Origin: an uncultured Pedosphaera sp.
GTDB taxonomy: Bacteria > Verrucomicrobiota > Verrucomicrobiia > Limisphaerales > Pedosphaeraceae
Direction of reading: 5' to 3'
DNA length: 64,000 nt
Assembly: GCA_903918755.1 (NCBI GenBank)
Contig: CAIXFN010000005.1
Span: 105,956-169,955, forward strand
The notes under the pieces were generated by a model. It ran no database searches, was not told where the DNA came from, and saw nothing but the letters and a program-made list of their open reading frames with translations. A program made the translations under genes and the position numbers. Shown here piece by piece: positions 25,606 through 34,764 of this stretch (position 1 is the stretch's first letter; each line of letters begins with the position of its first letter).

Positions 25606-26288
25606 GGCCGCGCCGGCGTCGTGGTTCGGCCAGAAAGATTCGTTGCCACAGGCAGGTCTGCCGCGAGCGCCCGGCCCGCCCCCGCGATGGCTTCACTGAG
25701 CCGCTCGGCCAACTGGGTGTAGCCGCCGCCATCCCAGATCACGTTCGTGGCGCTGAACCCGCCAAGTTTGCTGGCGGGCGTGTCGGATCGCGAGGTGCGA
25801 ATTTCCCACTTCGCGGCAAAGCGGATGGAACTGGTTTCATGTTCACTGCGCACTCCCTCGCAGGCCAGAATCGTGATGGACACGTCGCAATCCAGGGAAT
25901 CGCCTCCATGAGAGTTCAAACTCACGCTCTCGACATTGGGTGCGGACCTTAATGTTTCCTTCAGTACCCGGGTGATTCCCTGTTCGAGCGGCTCGGCCCA
26001 CCGGTCGAACTCGGCGAAATGAATTTCGTTGGTGCCCGTTCGCACGACCATGGACCTACCGCGCAAGTAACCCGGAATTTCCACCGGCTGGAAACCAATC
26101 CGCCACCCTGTGAGCTTGCCTCGTGCCGGACGTTCCATTACCGCTGGCGGCACAGTCAGAATATAGAACCGCGTGGGATCGGCCTGTGGCCGCAGGAACT
26201 TACAACCCGCCAGCAGTAGGGCGGCGACAAGGCCGGGAAGGCATTGCCTGATCTGCCTCAGGGTCTGGAAAGCTCGCTTGGATATCAT
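25602..26288 (-). CDS. ABC-type transport auxiliary lipoprotein (PqiC/ABC_trans_aux-like)
   Basis: A 228-residue outer-membrane-type lipoprotein: lipobox LLLAGC, then the family opening FYILTVPPA and the core IGFQPVEIPGYLRGRSMVVR, FAEFDRWAEPLEQGITRVLKE. In PqiABC and related MCE systems this lipoprotein receives lipids at the outer membrane. Last intact member of the operon with MlaE, MlaF and MlaD homologues, one base after the MlaD-like stop. Confidence 0.88.
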   Translation of the reverse strand: MISKRAFQTLRQIRQCLPGLVAALLLAGCKFLRPQADPTRFYILTVPPAVMERPARGKLTGWRIGFQPVEIPGYLRGRSMVVRTGTNEIHFAEFDRWAEPLEQGITRVLKETLRSAPNVESVSLNSHGGDSLDCDVSITILACEGVRSEHETSSIRFAAKWEIRTSRSDTPASKLGGFSATNVIWDGGGYTQLAERLSEAIAGAGRALAADLPVATNLSGRTTTPARP

Positions 26289-26289
26289 A

Positions 26290-27276
26290 TTAACGCTCTT
26301 TGTCCGGCCGTTTTTTCCCGGTGATCAAGGCGCTGGGATTCCGCTCCAGAAAATCCGCCAGTTGTTGCAGTGACTCGGCGGTTTCCTTCACTTGTTGCAG
26401 CGTGCGCACTGTCTCCTCCCCCAAACCGCGCTCCGGGCCCAGCAGTTGGTGAACGCTCTCCGCCGCATCATGAAACGAATGCAACGTCCGCACCAGTTCC
26501 GCCTGCACCGGCTCCACTTGGGTGTCCAACCGGGCCACCAAGCCCTGCACTTCGCTCGCGGCTTTCGAGAAATTAGCCAGCGCCGCCTTGGCTTCGACGG
26601 AACCCGCCAACGTATCGATTGACGCCGCCGCCGCCGTCATCTTGGCCACCATCTGCTTCAGGTCCACGTCACTAACTTGGCGGTTCACGTTCGCGAGGAG
26701 CGACTGGAAGTCGCGCGAAAGTCCGCCGAAATCAATCTTGTTCAGATTATTGGCAATCTTCGAGAGATTTCCGATCAATTCGGACATGCCGGAACGCAAG
26801 GTCGGCACGACGGGATAATCACTCTTGTCATCCCGCAGCGGGACGGGGAATTCCAGCGGGTCAAAAAAATCCAGTTCCACATATTGCAAGCCGGTGATGC
26901 CCACCAGATCAATCTTCGCGCGCAACCCCTCGTCAATCAGCCTTTGCAGCGTGGCCCGGTCCGTGATCTGAATCAGCTTACCGCCCCGCTCACTGATTGT
27001 GCTTTTGTCCAATTCCGTCACCACCGCGACCTGCCAACGCTGGGATTTCGAGTCGTAGCAAACCTTTACGGTGACCACCCGCCCCACCCGGACGCCCCGC
27101 AGCTTGACGGCACTGCCGACGTCCAATCCTTGCACCGATTCGTTGAAATAGGCCACGAACCGCGCCGCCTTTGAAAATAGGTGCAGCGAGCGAAAGGAGA
27201 GGAGCGCAATGACCACCAGCATCACGCTGCCGAGCACAAACGAGCCAATCAAGAATGGGCTGAGTTTTGTCTTCAA
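26290..27276 (-). CDS. mlaD: MlaD/MCE-domain lipid-binding protein
   Basis: A 328-residue protein: one N-terminal transmembrane helix (LIGSFVLGSVMLVVIALLSF), one MCE domain (FNESVQGLDVGSAVKLRGVRVGRV...GITGLQYVELDFF), then a long C-terminal helical region. It resembles the longer PqiB/YebT-like and actinobacterial Mce proteins more than the short E. coli MlaD. It forms the periplasmic ring that shuttles phospholipid. The start overlaps the ATPase gene end by four bases. Confidence 0.9.
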   Translation of the reverse strand: MKTKLSPFLIGSFVLGSVMLVVIALLSFRSLHLFSKAARFVAYFNESVQGLDVGSAVKLRGVRVGRVVTVKVCYDSKSQRWQVAVVTELDKSTISERGGKLIQITDRATLQRLIDEGLRAKIDLVGITGLQYVELDFFDPLEFPVPLRDDKSDYPVVPTLRSGMSELIGNLSKIANNLNKIDFGGLSRDFQSLLANVNRQVSDVDLKQMVAKMTAAAASIDTLAGSVEAKAALANFSKAASEVQGLVARLDTQVEPVQAELVRTLHSFHDAAESVHQLLGPERGLGEETVRTLQQVKETAESLQQLADFLERNPSALITGKKRPDKER

Positions 27277-28091
27277 TGGGAAAGCGCCTCCGTCTTCTCG
27301 TCAACTGAAGGGCCGTCGCTTCGCTCTTCTGCGTTCGTGCCCTGCCGTAAAAACTCCCGGACCCGCGGGTCGCTGCTCTTGGCCGCCAACTCACTTGGTT
27401 TCCCTTCAGCAATGATGCCCTTCGCGTCCCGGTCCAGCACCATGACCCGGTCTGCCACCCGGAATATGCTGGAGAGTTGGTGCGACACGATGACCATGGT
27501 GGTTCCCAGGATGTCCCGGACTTGCAGGATCAACCGATCCATGTCCCGGGAGGTAATCGGATCCAACCCTTCCGAGGGTTCATCGAAAAAGACGATGGCG
27601 GGATCCAACGCCAGAGCCCGCGCCAAAGCGGCGCGCTTTTTCATTCCTCCACTCAACTCGGACGGGTAAAGCGCTCCCGATCCGGCCAAACCCACCTCGG
27701 TCAGTTTGAGTGCGACGATTTCATCACGGTCCGCGGCGGACAGCGAAGTGTGTTCTTCCAACGGCAGCGAAACGTTTTCCGCCAGCGTCATGGAACTCCA
27801 AAGTGCGTTGCTTTGATAGATCACCCCGAAAGATTTCAGAATTTCCCGCCGCTGGTTGGTATCCGCGGCGGTGAAGTCCTTTTCGAAATACAGGACCTTG
27901 CCCTGAAATGGTTTCAATAATCCGATGAGGCAGCGCAGCAACGTGCTCTTGCCGCAGCCACTACGGCCAATGACAAAGAGCACTTCGCGCGGACGCACCG
28001 CAAAGGAGACGTTTTGCAGAACCACGGTTTCACCATAACCGCACGTCAGGTTCTGGACTTCGATCACGTTGGCTGGTGGGTTCAGGTTCAT
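27273..28091 (-). CDS. mlaF: MlaF-type ABC transporter ATPase
   Basis: A 272-residue cytoplasmic ATPase. Walker A GRSGCGKSTLL, Q-loop VIYQSNALW, signature LSGGMKKRAALARAL, Walker B AIVFFDEPSEGLDP, H-loop VIVSHQ. The 'LSGGM-KR' signature and SEGLDP are typical of MlaF and Mce-associated ATPases. It powers the MlaE-type permease encoded seven bases upstream. Confidence 0.93.
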   Translation of the reverse strand: MNLNPPANVIEVQNLTCGYGETVVLQNVSFAVRPREVLFVIGRSGCGKSTLLRCLIGLLKPFQGKVLYFEKDFTAADTNQRREILKSFGVIYQSNALWSSMTLAENVSLPLEEHTSLSAADRDEIVALKLTEVGLAGSGALYPSELSGGMKKRAALARALALDPAIVFFDEPSEGLDPITSRDMDRLILQVRDILGTTMVIVSHQLSSIFRVADRVMVLDRDAKGIIAEGKPSELAAKSSDPRVREFLRQGTNAEERSDGPSVDEKTEALSH

Positions 28092-28098
28092 TTATTCC

Positions 28099-29256
28099 TC
28101 AGATTCGCAGCACATTGAATATCAGGGCGAACACGGCGTCGGTCACCACGATGAGCAGAATGCCGGTCACCACTGCCGAGGTGGTCGCTTTACCGACGCC
28201 CGCGGCGCTGCGATCGCATTTCATTCCGCGCAGGCAACCGGCAATGCCGATGCCCAAACCAAAGAAAACACTCTTGATCAAACCGCTGGAGACATCCCCC
28301 AGGCCGACACGGTTTTGCGTTTCCACCCAATAGGCCGCCGCCGGAATGTTCAGCATCGTCGCCGCGACAAACATACCTCCCAGGATGCCCAGCACATTGG
28401 CATACAGCGCCATGATGGGCATCATCACCGTCGCCGCCAGCAGTCGCGGTAAAGCCAGAAAGTCCACCGTCGAAATCCCCAAGGTCTCCAAGGCGTCAAT
28501 CTCCTCGTCCACCTTCATATTGCCCAGTTGGGCGGCGAAAGCGGCGCCGATGCCTCCGGCCAGGATGATGGCGGCCATCATTGGCCCCATCTCGCGTACC
28601 ACGGATAGGCCGACCAAATCTGCCACAAAAATCGCCGCACCGTATTGCCGCAACTGAATCGCCGCTTGAAAGGCCAGAATCACTCCCACAAGAAAGCTGC
28701 CCAGGCTCACAATGGGCAGCGACGCCGCCCAGCATTGCTGCATCTCCACCACACAATCCACCCACCGAAATTGGTGGGGACGCTTCAATACGCCAACCAG
28801 GCCCAGCGTGCACTCGCCGATGAACGAAATGTTATCGCGCGCGTCCTTGCCGAGTTTGGTTGCCCAAGTCTCGGTGCGCTCAAAGATTGTCCGGGCCGCC
28901 CGTTGCGCTTGGGGGGGTGCTTTCGCAGCCTCGGCAACTTGGCGGAGCAGCGTTTGCAAATTCTCCGGTAATGCGTCCGTAATGAATTGGTGTTTGGATT
29001 CCACGCACCATTTCCGCCCGTGCACTAGGAACAGCAGCAGCGAGGTGTCCCACTTGCCCAAGTCAGCCGGCAGTACCCGCACATTCGCCGCGGCTTTCAG
29101 GTTGCACAATCCCTTCCACGACGGCACCGGGCTTTCCAACCTCCAATCGCCGCCCACTTTGACCACGCAATCACCACTCGCCGCGCCAGCGTCCCACTGG
29201 GCGGTGGCGGCTTTGAAACCCTGGCCTTCCCCGGCCGATGGTTCACTCGCAGTCAT
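28099..29256 (-). CDS. mlaE: MlaE-type permease with N-terminal STAS-like extension
   Basis: A 385-residue inner-membrane protein, first gene of the lipid-transport operon. The C-terminal 260 residues are the MlaE permease (FLVGVILAFQAAIQLRQYGA, REMGPMMAAIILAGGIGAAFAAQLG, EEIDALETLGISTVDFLALPR). The N-terminal 110 residues form a STAS-like domain (VVKVGGDWRLESPVPSW...LPADLGKWDTSLLLFL), which takes the place of a separate MlaB protein as in other members of this subfamily. Confidence 0.92.
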   Translation of the reverse strand: MTASEPSAGEGQGFKAATAQWDAGAASGDCVVKVGGDWRLESPVPSWKGLCNLKAAANVRVLPADLGKWDTSLLLFLVHGRKWCVESKHQFITDALPENLQTLLRQVAEAAKAPPQAQRAARTIFERTETWATKLGKDARDNISFIGECTLGLVGVLKRPHQFRWVDCVVEMQQCWAASLPIVSLGSFLVGVILAFQAAIQLRQYGAAIFVADLVGLSVVREMGPMMAAIILAGGIGAAFAAQLGNMKVDEEIDALETLGISTVDFLALPRLLAATVMMPIMALYANVLGILGGMFVAATMLNIPAAAYWVETQNRVGLGDVSSGLIKSVFFGLGIGIAGCLRGMKCDRSAAGVGKATTSAVVTGILLIVVTDAVFALIFNVLRI

Positions 29257-29327
29257 ACCTTTTCAGGTCCAGCGCGTGCAAACTGTCCCCCACTTCCGCC
29301 CTTCACCCTGACTGCTGAAAATGTGCC

Positions 29328-29924
29328 TTATGGCTTCGACGGAGTGCCCTTTCTCAAGTCGGCTTCCACATTAATCACCACCTCCACCTGGTTACCGATC
29401 ATGCCCTGGTCGGCGGTGATATCAAAATCGCGTCGATCCAAAGTAATCCTGGCTTCCCAACCGGAAATCGCCGCCCCGTTCAGGCCCGGACCAAACCCCA
29501 GTGCCTTCACCTTGAGCACCACGACCTTCGGCACGTTTTTCATGCTGAGAACACCGGTGACATCGTAGGCATCGCCACCTGTGCTCTTCCAGGAATTGCT
29601 CTTGAAAGTCATCGCCGGGAATTTTGCCGCGGCGAAGAAATTCGTGGAGCGCAAATCGTCGTCCCGCATTTTCGTGTTGGTCGTAATGCTGGCCACTTCG
29701 ATAACTGCCTCAACGGTGCTGGCTTCCAGGTGCTCACGGTCCACCACGATCGTGCCCTTAACCGCGCTGAAATAGCCCGGCACCTTGGTGAAGAAATGCG
29801 CGATGGAGAAACCCACCCAGGTGTGCACCGGGTCAATGTCGTAAGTTTCCACTCCGGCGTTGGCGGACGCAACCGAAGCCAGGGCCATGCTGGCGAGGAT
29901 TAGGGATAAGATAGAACGTTTCAT
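29328..29924 (-). CDS. YceI-family periplasmic lipid-binding protein
   Basis: A 198-residue exported protein (signal peptide MKRSILSLILASMALASVASA). YceI lipocalin-like hallmarks: YDIDPVHTWVGFSIAHF, VKGTIVVDREHLEAS, DDDLRSTNFFAAAKFPAMTF and DFDITADQGMIGNQVEVVI. The family binds isoprenoid or fatty-amide ligands. ATG 29924 is chosen because the signal peptide starts there; the frame continues upstream without coding character. Same strand as the Mla operon but separated from its promoter end. Confidence 0.92.
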   Translation of the reverse strand: MKRSILSLILASMALASVASANAGVETYDIDPVHTWVGFSIAHFFTKVPGYFSAVKGTIVVDREHLEASTVEAVIEVASITTNTKMRDDDLRSTNFFAAAKFPAMTFKSNSWKSTGGDAYDVTGVLSMKNVPKVVVLKVKALGFGPGLNGAAISGWEARITLDRRDFDITADQGMIGNQVEVVINVEADLRKGTPSKP

Positions 29925-29968
29925 GGGCTTTTTTGCTTGAAGGATTGTTGGAGTCGCAGGCGTTTCGA

Positions 29969-31423
29969 CTATGCCGCTGCGTCCACCGCGCTGGTGCGCA
30001 CCAGCTTCTTGTTTACAAATTCCTGAATGCCCGACGCGGAAAGTTCGCGCCCGTAACCAGAGTTTTTGATGCCGCCGAACGGCAAATCGCATGCCGTCCA
30101 CGTCGGGTGATTGATAAACATCATCCCGGTGTCAATGCGACTGGCCAGTTGTTTGCCCAGCGCGACATTATTCGTGAAGATCGAACCGCCGAGCCCAAAA
30201 TCGGAATCGTTGGCCAATTTCACCGCCTCATCCTGATTCTTCACGCGAAAGATGAGCGCTACCGGGCCGAAGAATTCTTCGCGATAAGCGGGGTTCCCGG
30301 GCTTGATATTCGTGAGGATCGTCGGCTCCATGAACGCGCCGGGCCGGTCAATCCGATTGCCCCCGAGCAACACCTTGGCGCCTTTGGCCACCGCCCCCTT
30401 GATTTGCCCGAGTAGATTGATCAAGGCCGCTTCCGTGGACAGCGGGGCCAGGGTGCTGGCGGCATTCATCGGATCGCCGGGTTGGAGGGCGGCCAAGGCT
30501 GCTTGAAATTTTTCTAGAAAAGCATCGGCGATTTCCTCGGCAATGATAAAGCGCTTTGCGGCCACGCAACATTGCCCGGCATTGTTCATTTTGGCCCACA
30601 CCGCCCATTTGATGGCGGCGTCCAGGTCGGCGTCCGCCAGGACGATGAAGGCGTCGTTACCGCCCAGTTCCATCGTGGTCTTCTTGACGTTTTGCCCCGC
30701 CCGCGCCGCCACGCTGCGGGCAGCCTCCACCCCACCGGTAAGCGCGATGCCTTTGACCCGGGGATCATCAATCACCTGGTTCACCTGGTCGTGCGAGATG
30801 AACAGATTCGTATAAGCCCCCGCCGGAGCTCCGGCGTCGCGCCAGAGCTTGGCAAAAGCCTGGGCGCATTGCGGGACACACCCCGCATGCTTGACCATCA
30901 CCACATTGCCCGCCATCAGATTGGGCGCGGCAAACCGCGCGAGCTGGTAGTAGGGAAAATTCCACGGCTGCACGCCGAACAGCACCCCGAAGGGACTGCA
31001 TTCAATCACCGCTTCTCCGAGCTTCGGTTGCAGGATTTGCGGCGCGAGGAAACTCTCCGCGTTCCAGGCATAGTATTCGATGATGTCCGCGCTCAAGGCC
31101 ACTTCGCCGCGCGCTTCCGCAATGAGTTTGCCCATTTCCAAAGTCACCAGTTTAGCCAACTCCTCCGTGCGCTCCCGCATCAGTGCGGCGGCTTTGCTGA
31201 CTATGATGGCGCGTTCGGCAAAGGTCGTGTGCCGCCAGGATTGAAAGCAAGTTTCGGCCGTCTTGAGCGCTTTCTCCAACTGCGGGGCGCTCAGCACCTC
31301 AAAAGTCTTGAGCGTCTTGCCATTGCCGGGGTTCACGCTCTGGTAAGCGCTTTGTTCCGCTTTGGTAGCGGATTTAACGGCGGCTTTTTTCGGCGGTGGC
31401 GTGGTGGAAAGGGTGATTGTCAT
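29969..31423 (-). CDS. NAD(P)-dependent succinate-semialdehyde-type aldehyde dehydrogenase
   Basis: A 484-residue cytoplasmic ALDH. NAD-binding GVQPWNFPYYQ and ALTGGVEAAR; catalytic Glu in MELGGNDAF (about 252); catalytic Cys286 in NNAGQCCVAAKR, where the residue before it is also Cys; C-terminal EEFFGPVA and LPFGGIKNSGYGRE. The GVEAAR and NHPTW features place it near the SSADH (Sad/GabD-like) branch, which oxidises succinate semialdehyde to succinate. An N-terminal Ala/Lys-rich extension of about 25 residues precedes the fold. Confidence 0.9.
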   Translation of the reverse strand: MTITLSTTPPPKKAAVKSATKAEQSAYQSVNPGNGKTLKTFEVLSAPQLEKALKTAETCFQSWRHTTFAERAIIVSKAAALMRERTEELAKLVTLEMGKLIAEARGEVALSADIIEYYAWNAESFLAPQILQPKLGEAVIECSPFGVLFGVQPWNFPYYQLARFAAPNLMAGNVVMVKHAGCVPQCAQAFAKLWRDAGAPAGAYTNLFISHDQVNQVIDDPRVKGIALTGGVEAARSVAARAGQNVKKTTMELGGNDAFIVLADADLDAAIKWAVWAKMNNAGQCCVAAKRFIIAEEIADAFLEKFQAALAALQPGDPMNAASTLAPLSTEAALINLLGQIKGAVAKGAKVLLGGNRIDRPGAFMEPTILTNIKPGNPAYREEFFGPVALIFRVKNQDEAVKLANDSDFGLGGSIFTNNVALGKQLASRIDTGMMFINHPTWTACDLPFGGIKNSGYGRELSASGIQEFVNKKLVRTSAVDAAA

Positions 31424-31525
31424 AATCGTCCTTTAAACTAGTCTGCCTCCGCCTGTCGCAACATGGGGGGATGCCCCCATTCGCTACTGCACGGCCAGCA
31501 TCCGGCGAGCCAGCAAAGGAATCGG

Positions 31526-32740
31526 CTATTCGTGCCGCAATGCGTCGATTGGATTCAGCCGGGCGGCTCGCCGGGCGGGGGCATAGCCGAATAACACGCC
31601 GACGGCGGCGGCGAACAGAAAGGCGATCAGATTGATTTGCGCGTTGAAATTGAAAGGCACCTGGATAAGCCGCGCCAGTCCGGCGCAGAGGCCGAACGCG
31701 AGCAGCATGCCCAGCAGACCACCGACACACGACAGGGTCACCGCCTCCACCAGAAACTGCAGCAACACCTCGCCCGCCGTCGCCCCGATGGCCAACCGGA
31801 TGCCGATCTCCCGCGTGCGTTCCGTGACCGAGACCAGCATGATGTTCATGATCCCGATCCCGCCGACCAACAGCGAGACCCCGGCCACCGCCGCCAGCAG
31901 CATGGTCATCAATTGCGTGGTTGCGCCCAGCGTTTCCGCAATCTGACGGGTATCGAAGATATTGAAGTTGTTGTCCTGATTTCGCTGCAAATTACGCCGC
32001 TGGCGCATGAGTGAGGTGATCTCGGTGATCAGAACATTGCTGTCCACCCCGTCCTGAGCCGAAATCGCAATCTGGCTGATGTCATGCGACGAAGTCTTGC
32101 CGATCATCCGCCGCTGCAGCGCTGAAAGCGGCATAATGATCGTGTCATCCTGGTCAAACATGCCCGCCTGCCCCTTGCCCACCAACAGCCCGATGACTTC
32201 GCAGGAGGCTTTGCCGATACGGATCTTGGCTCCGATGGGGTTTTCAGTGCCAAACAGTTCCTTGCGCACCGTGGGGCCAATGACGCACACGGCGGCGCCG
32301 GACCGCAGGTCGATGTCGGTGAAAAAGCGTCCCTCGGCCAGATTCCACTTGTTGATTTGAAAGTAAATCGGCGTCGTGCCTGTAACCGTCGAAAGCCGCG
32401 CATTTTGCAGATAAATGGTGCTAAGTGAGGCCGTGCGCACCGGCGCGGCGGCGGCGATCCCGGCAATTTGTTCTTCAATGATCACCGCATCCTTCTCCGT
32501 GAAATGCGGCGTCCCGGCTGCGGAGGCCCGCGAGCCAAATCCCGCACCCGGCCGCAGCGTGAGCAGGTTGTTTCCCAAACTGGAAATTTGCGCCTTCACG
32601 GCCAGCGTCGCGCCCTGCCCGAGCGTCACCATGGTGATGATCGCCGCGACGCCAATAAAGATGCCGAGCACCGTCAGGAAGGCGCGCGTCAGGTTGCGCC
32701 CAATTTCCCGCACCGCAATGGCAAAAGCATTCCAGATCAT
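31526..32740 (-). CDS. MacB-type ABC exporter permease
   Basis: A 404-residue inner-membrane protein: N-terminal helix (ARAFLTVLGIFIGVAAIITMV preceded by IGRNLTR), a periplasmic MacB core domain (about 45-270) and three C-terminal helices with VTERTREIGIRLAIGATAGEVL between them. In E. coli MacB the ATPase is fused in front; here it is a separate gene overlapping by four bases. It drives mechanotransmission through the periplasmic adaptor, for macrolides, peptides or lipids. Confidence 0.92.
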   Translation of the reverse strand: MIWNAFAIAVREIGRNLTRAFLTVLGIFIGVAAIITMVTLGQGATLAVKAQISSLGNNLLTLRPGAGFGSRASAAGTPHFTEKDAVIIEEQIAGIAAAAPVRTASLSTIYLQNARLSTVTGTTPIYFQINKWNLAEGRFFTDIDLRSGAAVCVIGPTVRKELFGTENPIGAKIRIGKASCEVIGLLVGKGQAGMFDQDDTIIMPLSALQRRMIGKTSSHDISQIAISAQDGVDSNVLITEITSLMRQRRNLQRNQDNNFNIFDTRQIAETLGATTQLMTMLLAAVAGVSLLVGGIGIMNIMLVSVTERTREIGIRLAIGATAGEVLLQFLVEAVTLSCVGGLLGMLLAFGLCAGLARLIQVPFNFNAQINLIAFLFAAAVGVLFGYAPARRAARLNPIDALRHE

Positions 32741-33459
32741 GTGCGCAAAGGGGTTCCCGCCCGGACCACATCGGACTCGATCAAGCCATCTTTGATTAGC
32801 ACGGTCCGCCGGGCAAACGTCGCTACATGGTCATCATGTGTCACCAACAGCACCGTGATGCCCCGGTCCAGGTTGAGTCGCGTCAACAGTTCCATGACGT
32901 CGCCGGTGGTGACGGAATCAAGGTTGCCTGTTGGTTCATCCGCGAACAGGGTGCTCGGTTCCGTAACAATGGCGCGGGCGATGGCGACCCGCTGCTGCTG
33001 CCCGCCGGAGAGTTCCGCCGGGGTGCTGTCCAGTTTGGTGGGGAGCCCAACCGAAGTCAGCGCCGCCACCGCCTTCTCGTGGCGCTCCTTGCGCGAAACC
33101 CCGCGATACAGCAAGGGCAACTCCACGTTGTCCAGCGAGCTGGTGCGCGCCAGGAGATTGAATCCCTGGAAAACAAAACCCAACGCATAACGGCGCAGCA
33201 GCGAACGCTCATTGGTATCCAGGCTTTCCACGGCGATACCTTGATAATGATAGCTCCCCGCCGTCGGCGTATCGAGGCAGCCCAGGACATTCATCAGCGT
33301 TGATTTCCCCGAACCGCTCGGCCCCATGATGGCCACAAATTCTCCCCGATGAATAGTGAGATCAATGCCTTTGAGCGCCTGGAAAGCAGCGTCTCCCACG
33401 CCATAGGTTTTGGTCAACCCATGCAATTCAATCAAGGGCGTGACAGCAGGCGGGTTCAT
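32737..33459 (-). CDS. MacB/LolD-type ABC exporter ATPase
   Basis: A 240-residue ATPase. Walker A GPSGSGKSTLMN, Q-loop FVFQGFNLL, signature LSGGQQQRVAIARAI, Walker B LFADEPTGNLDS, H-loop VTHDDHVA. It overlaps the adaptor gene before it and the permease gene after it by four bases each, a coupled three-gene exporter. Confidence 0.94.
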   Translation of the reverse strand: MNPPAVTPLIELHGLTKTYGVGDAAFQALKGIDLTIHRGEFVAIMGPSGSGKSTLMNVLGCLDTPTAGSYHYQGIAVESLDTNERSLLRRYALGFVFQGFNLLARTSSLDNVELPLLYRGVSRKERHEKAVAALTSVGLPTKLDSTPAELSGGQQQRVAIARAIVTEPSTLFADEPTGNLDSVTTGDVMELLTRLNLDRGITVLLVTHDDHVATFARRTVLIKDGLIESDVVRAGTPLRT

Positions 33460-34748
33460 GTGGTGGGCGGGTTGGCGCGCAGCACGATCACCATGCCTTC
33501 GGCAAGCCCCTCCCCGGAAACTTCCGTGTAGCGTCCGTCGCTCAAGCCCAGTCGCACCTCGATGGCTTCGAGTTGGCCTCCGCGCAGCACCCAGATCCGC
33601 GACCCTTTGGCTTTGGCGGCAGCATCGGTGTCACTGGGATGCCCGCTCCGGCGGGTGGGCATGGGAATCAGGCTTTGCACAAACGACTTCTTGGCCGCCG
33701 CCGGCGCATTGGTCAGGCTGGCGGGAACAAAACGCAGCGCGGCAGTGGGCACGAGGAACACGTTGGTGCTTTCCGCCACCCGGATGTCAGCGGTCGCCGT
33801 CATGCCGGGACGCAGGCTGAAGTCGTCGTTGTTGACTTCGAGTTCCGCGAGATAGGTCACCACGTTATCCGTCACCGCCGAGCCGTAGGAGACCTTCGCC
33901 ACCCGGGCGGTGTAGGACCGGTCCGGCCAGGCATCCACCGTGAAGGTGGAAGCTTGCCCGGCGGCCACCCGGCCGATGTCCGCCTCAGCAATGGTTACAT
34001 TCAATTTCATGCGCTCCAATTTCTCCGCGATGATGAAGAGCTGCGGGGCGGTGAAACTCGCGGCCACGGTCTGCCCGGGCTCAATGCTCCGCGTCAGCAC
34101 AATCCCGTCAATCGGCGACTTGATGATGGCCTTGGACAAATCGAATTCGTTGATCCGTACTTGCGCCTCCGCTTCGCCCACCGTGGCTCGCGCGCTGGCC
34201 AGATCCGCGTCGGCGCGGCCTGCCGTGGCGATCGTGACCTCCAGGTCGGCCGTGGAAACCAATTTCGCCGCGCTCAATTCCCGCTGCCGGGCGAGCGCGG
34301 CGCCGCTCTCTTTAACGGTGGCCTCGGCTTGCGCAACCTTGGCCTGCATGGATTTGACAGTCGCCCGGCTGATTTCGGTTTGCTGCGCCAGCTTGCTCGT
34401 ATCGAGTTTGGCCAGGGGGGTGCCATTGGTCACCCGGTCGTTGAAATCCACATAGACTTCCAGCGTGGTGCCGGAGAGCTCGCCGCCCACCGTCACCGCG
34501 GTGGTGGGCGCCAGATTACCAGTCGCCGTAATGGTGAGGCTGATTTCGCCGCGCTTGAGCACCTCCGTCGCGTAAGCGGGTGCCTGGTGCTTCGCCTTCT
34601 CGATGCGACTCCACCAGAACCAAGCGCCACCCCCAAGCATGAGAACGATGACCGCCAGGATCAGGTAGCGTTTGACCTGCTTGCCCGCTCCACCACCCTT
34701 GATGGCGGCGGCCAGGTCTGGTGGCGCGGAAGTGGTGGGTGCGGTCAT
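33456..34748 (-). CDS. MacA-type periplasmic adaptor (membrane fusion protein)
   Basis: A 430-residue protein: N-terminal transmembrane anchor (YLILAVIVLMLGGGAWFWW), lipoyl half-motifs (GTTLEVYVDFNDRVTNG and IKSPIDGIVLTRSIEPGQTV), an alpha-helical hairpin (about 110-185) and beta-barrel (MKLNVTIAEADIGRVAAGQ). It links the MacB-like pump to an outer-membrane channel, which is not encoded here. ATG 34748 is chosen; the frame extends upstream through the end of the aldolase gene without plausible coding sense. Confidence 0.91.
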   Translation of the reverse strand: MTAPTTSAPPDLAAAIKGGGAGKQVKRYLILAVIVLMLGGGAWFWWSRIEKAKHQAPAYATEVLKRGEISLTITATGNLAPTTAVTVGGELSGTTLEVYVDFNDRVTNGTPLAKLDTSKLAQQTEISRATVKSMQAKVAQAEATVKESGAALARQRELSAAKLVSTADLEVTIATAGRADADLASARATVGEAEAQVRINEFDLSKAIIKSPIDGIVLTRSIEPGQTVAASFTAPQLFIIAEKLERMKLNVTIAEADIGRVAAGQASTFTVDAWPDRSYTARVAKVSYGSAVTDNVVTYLAELEVNNDDFSLRPGMTATADIRVAESTNVFLVPTAALRFVPASLTNAPAAAKKSFVQSLIPMPTRRSGHPSDTDAAAKAKGSRIWVLRGGQLEAIEVRLGLSDGRYTEVSGEGLAEGMVIVLRANPPTT

Positions 34749-34764
34749 AACCCTTCGCAAGAAT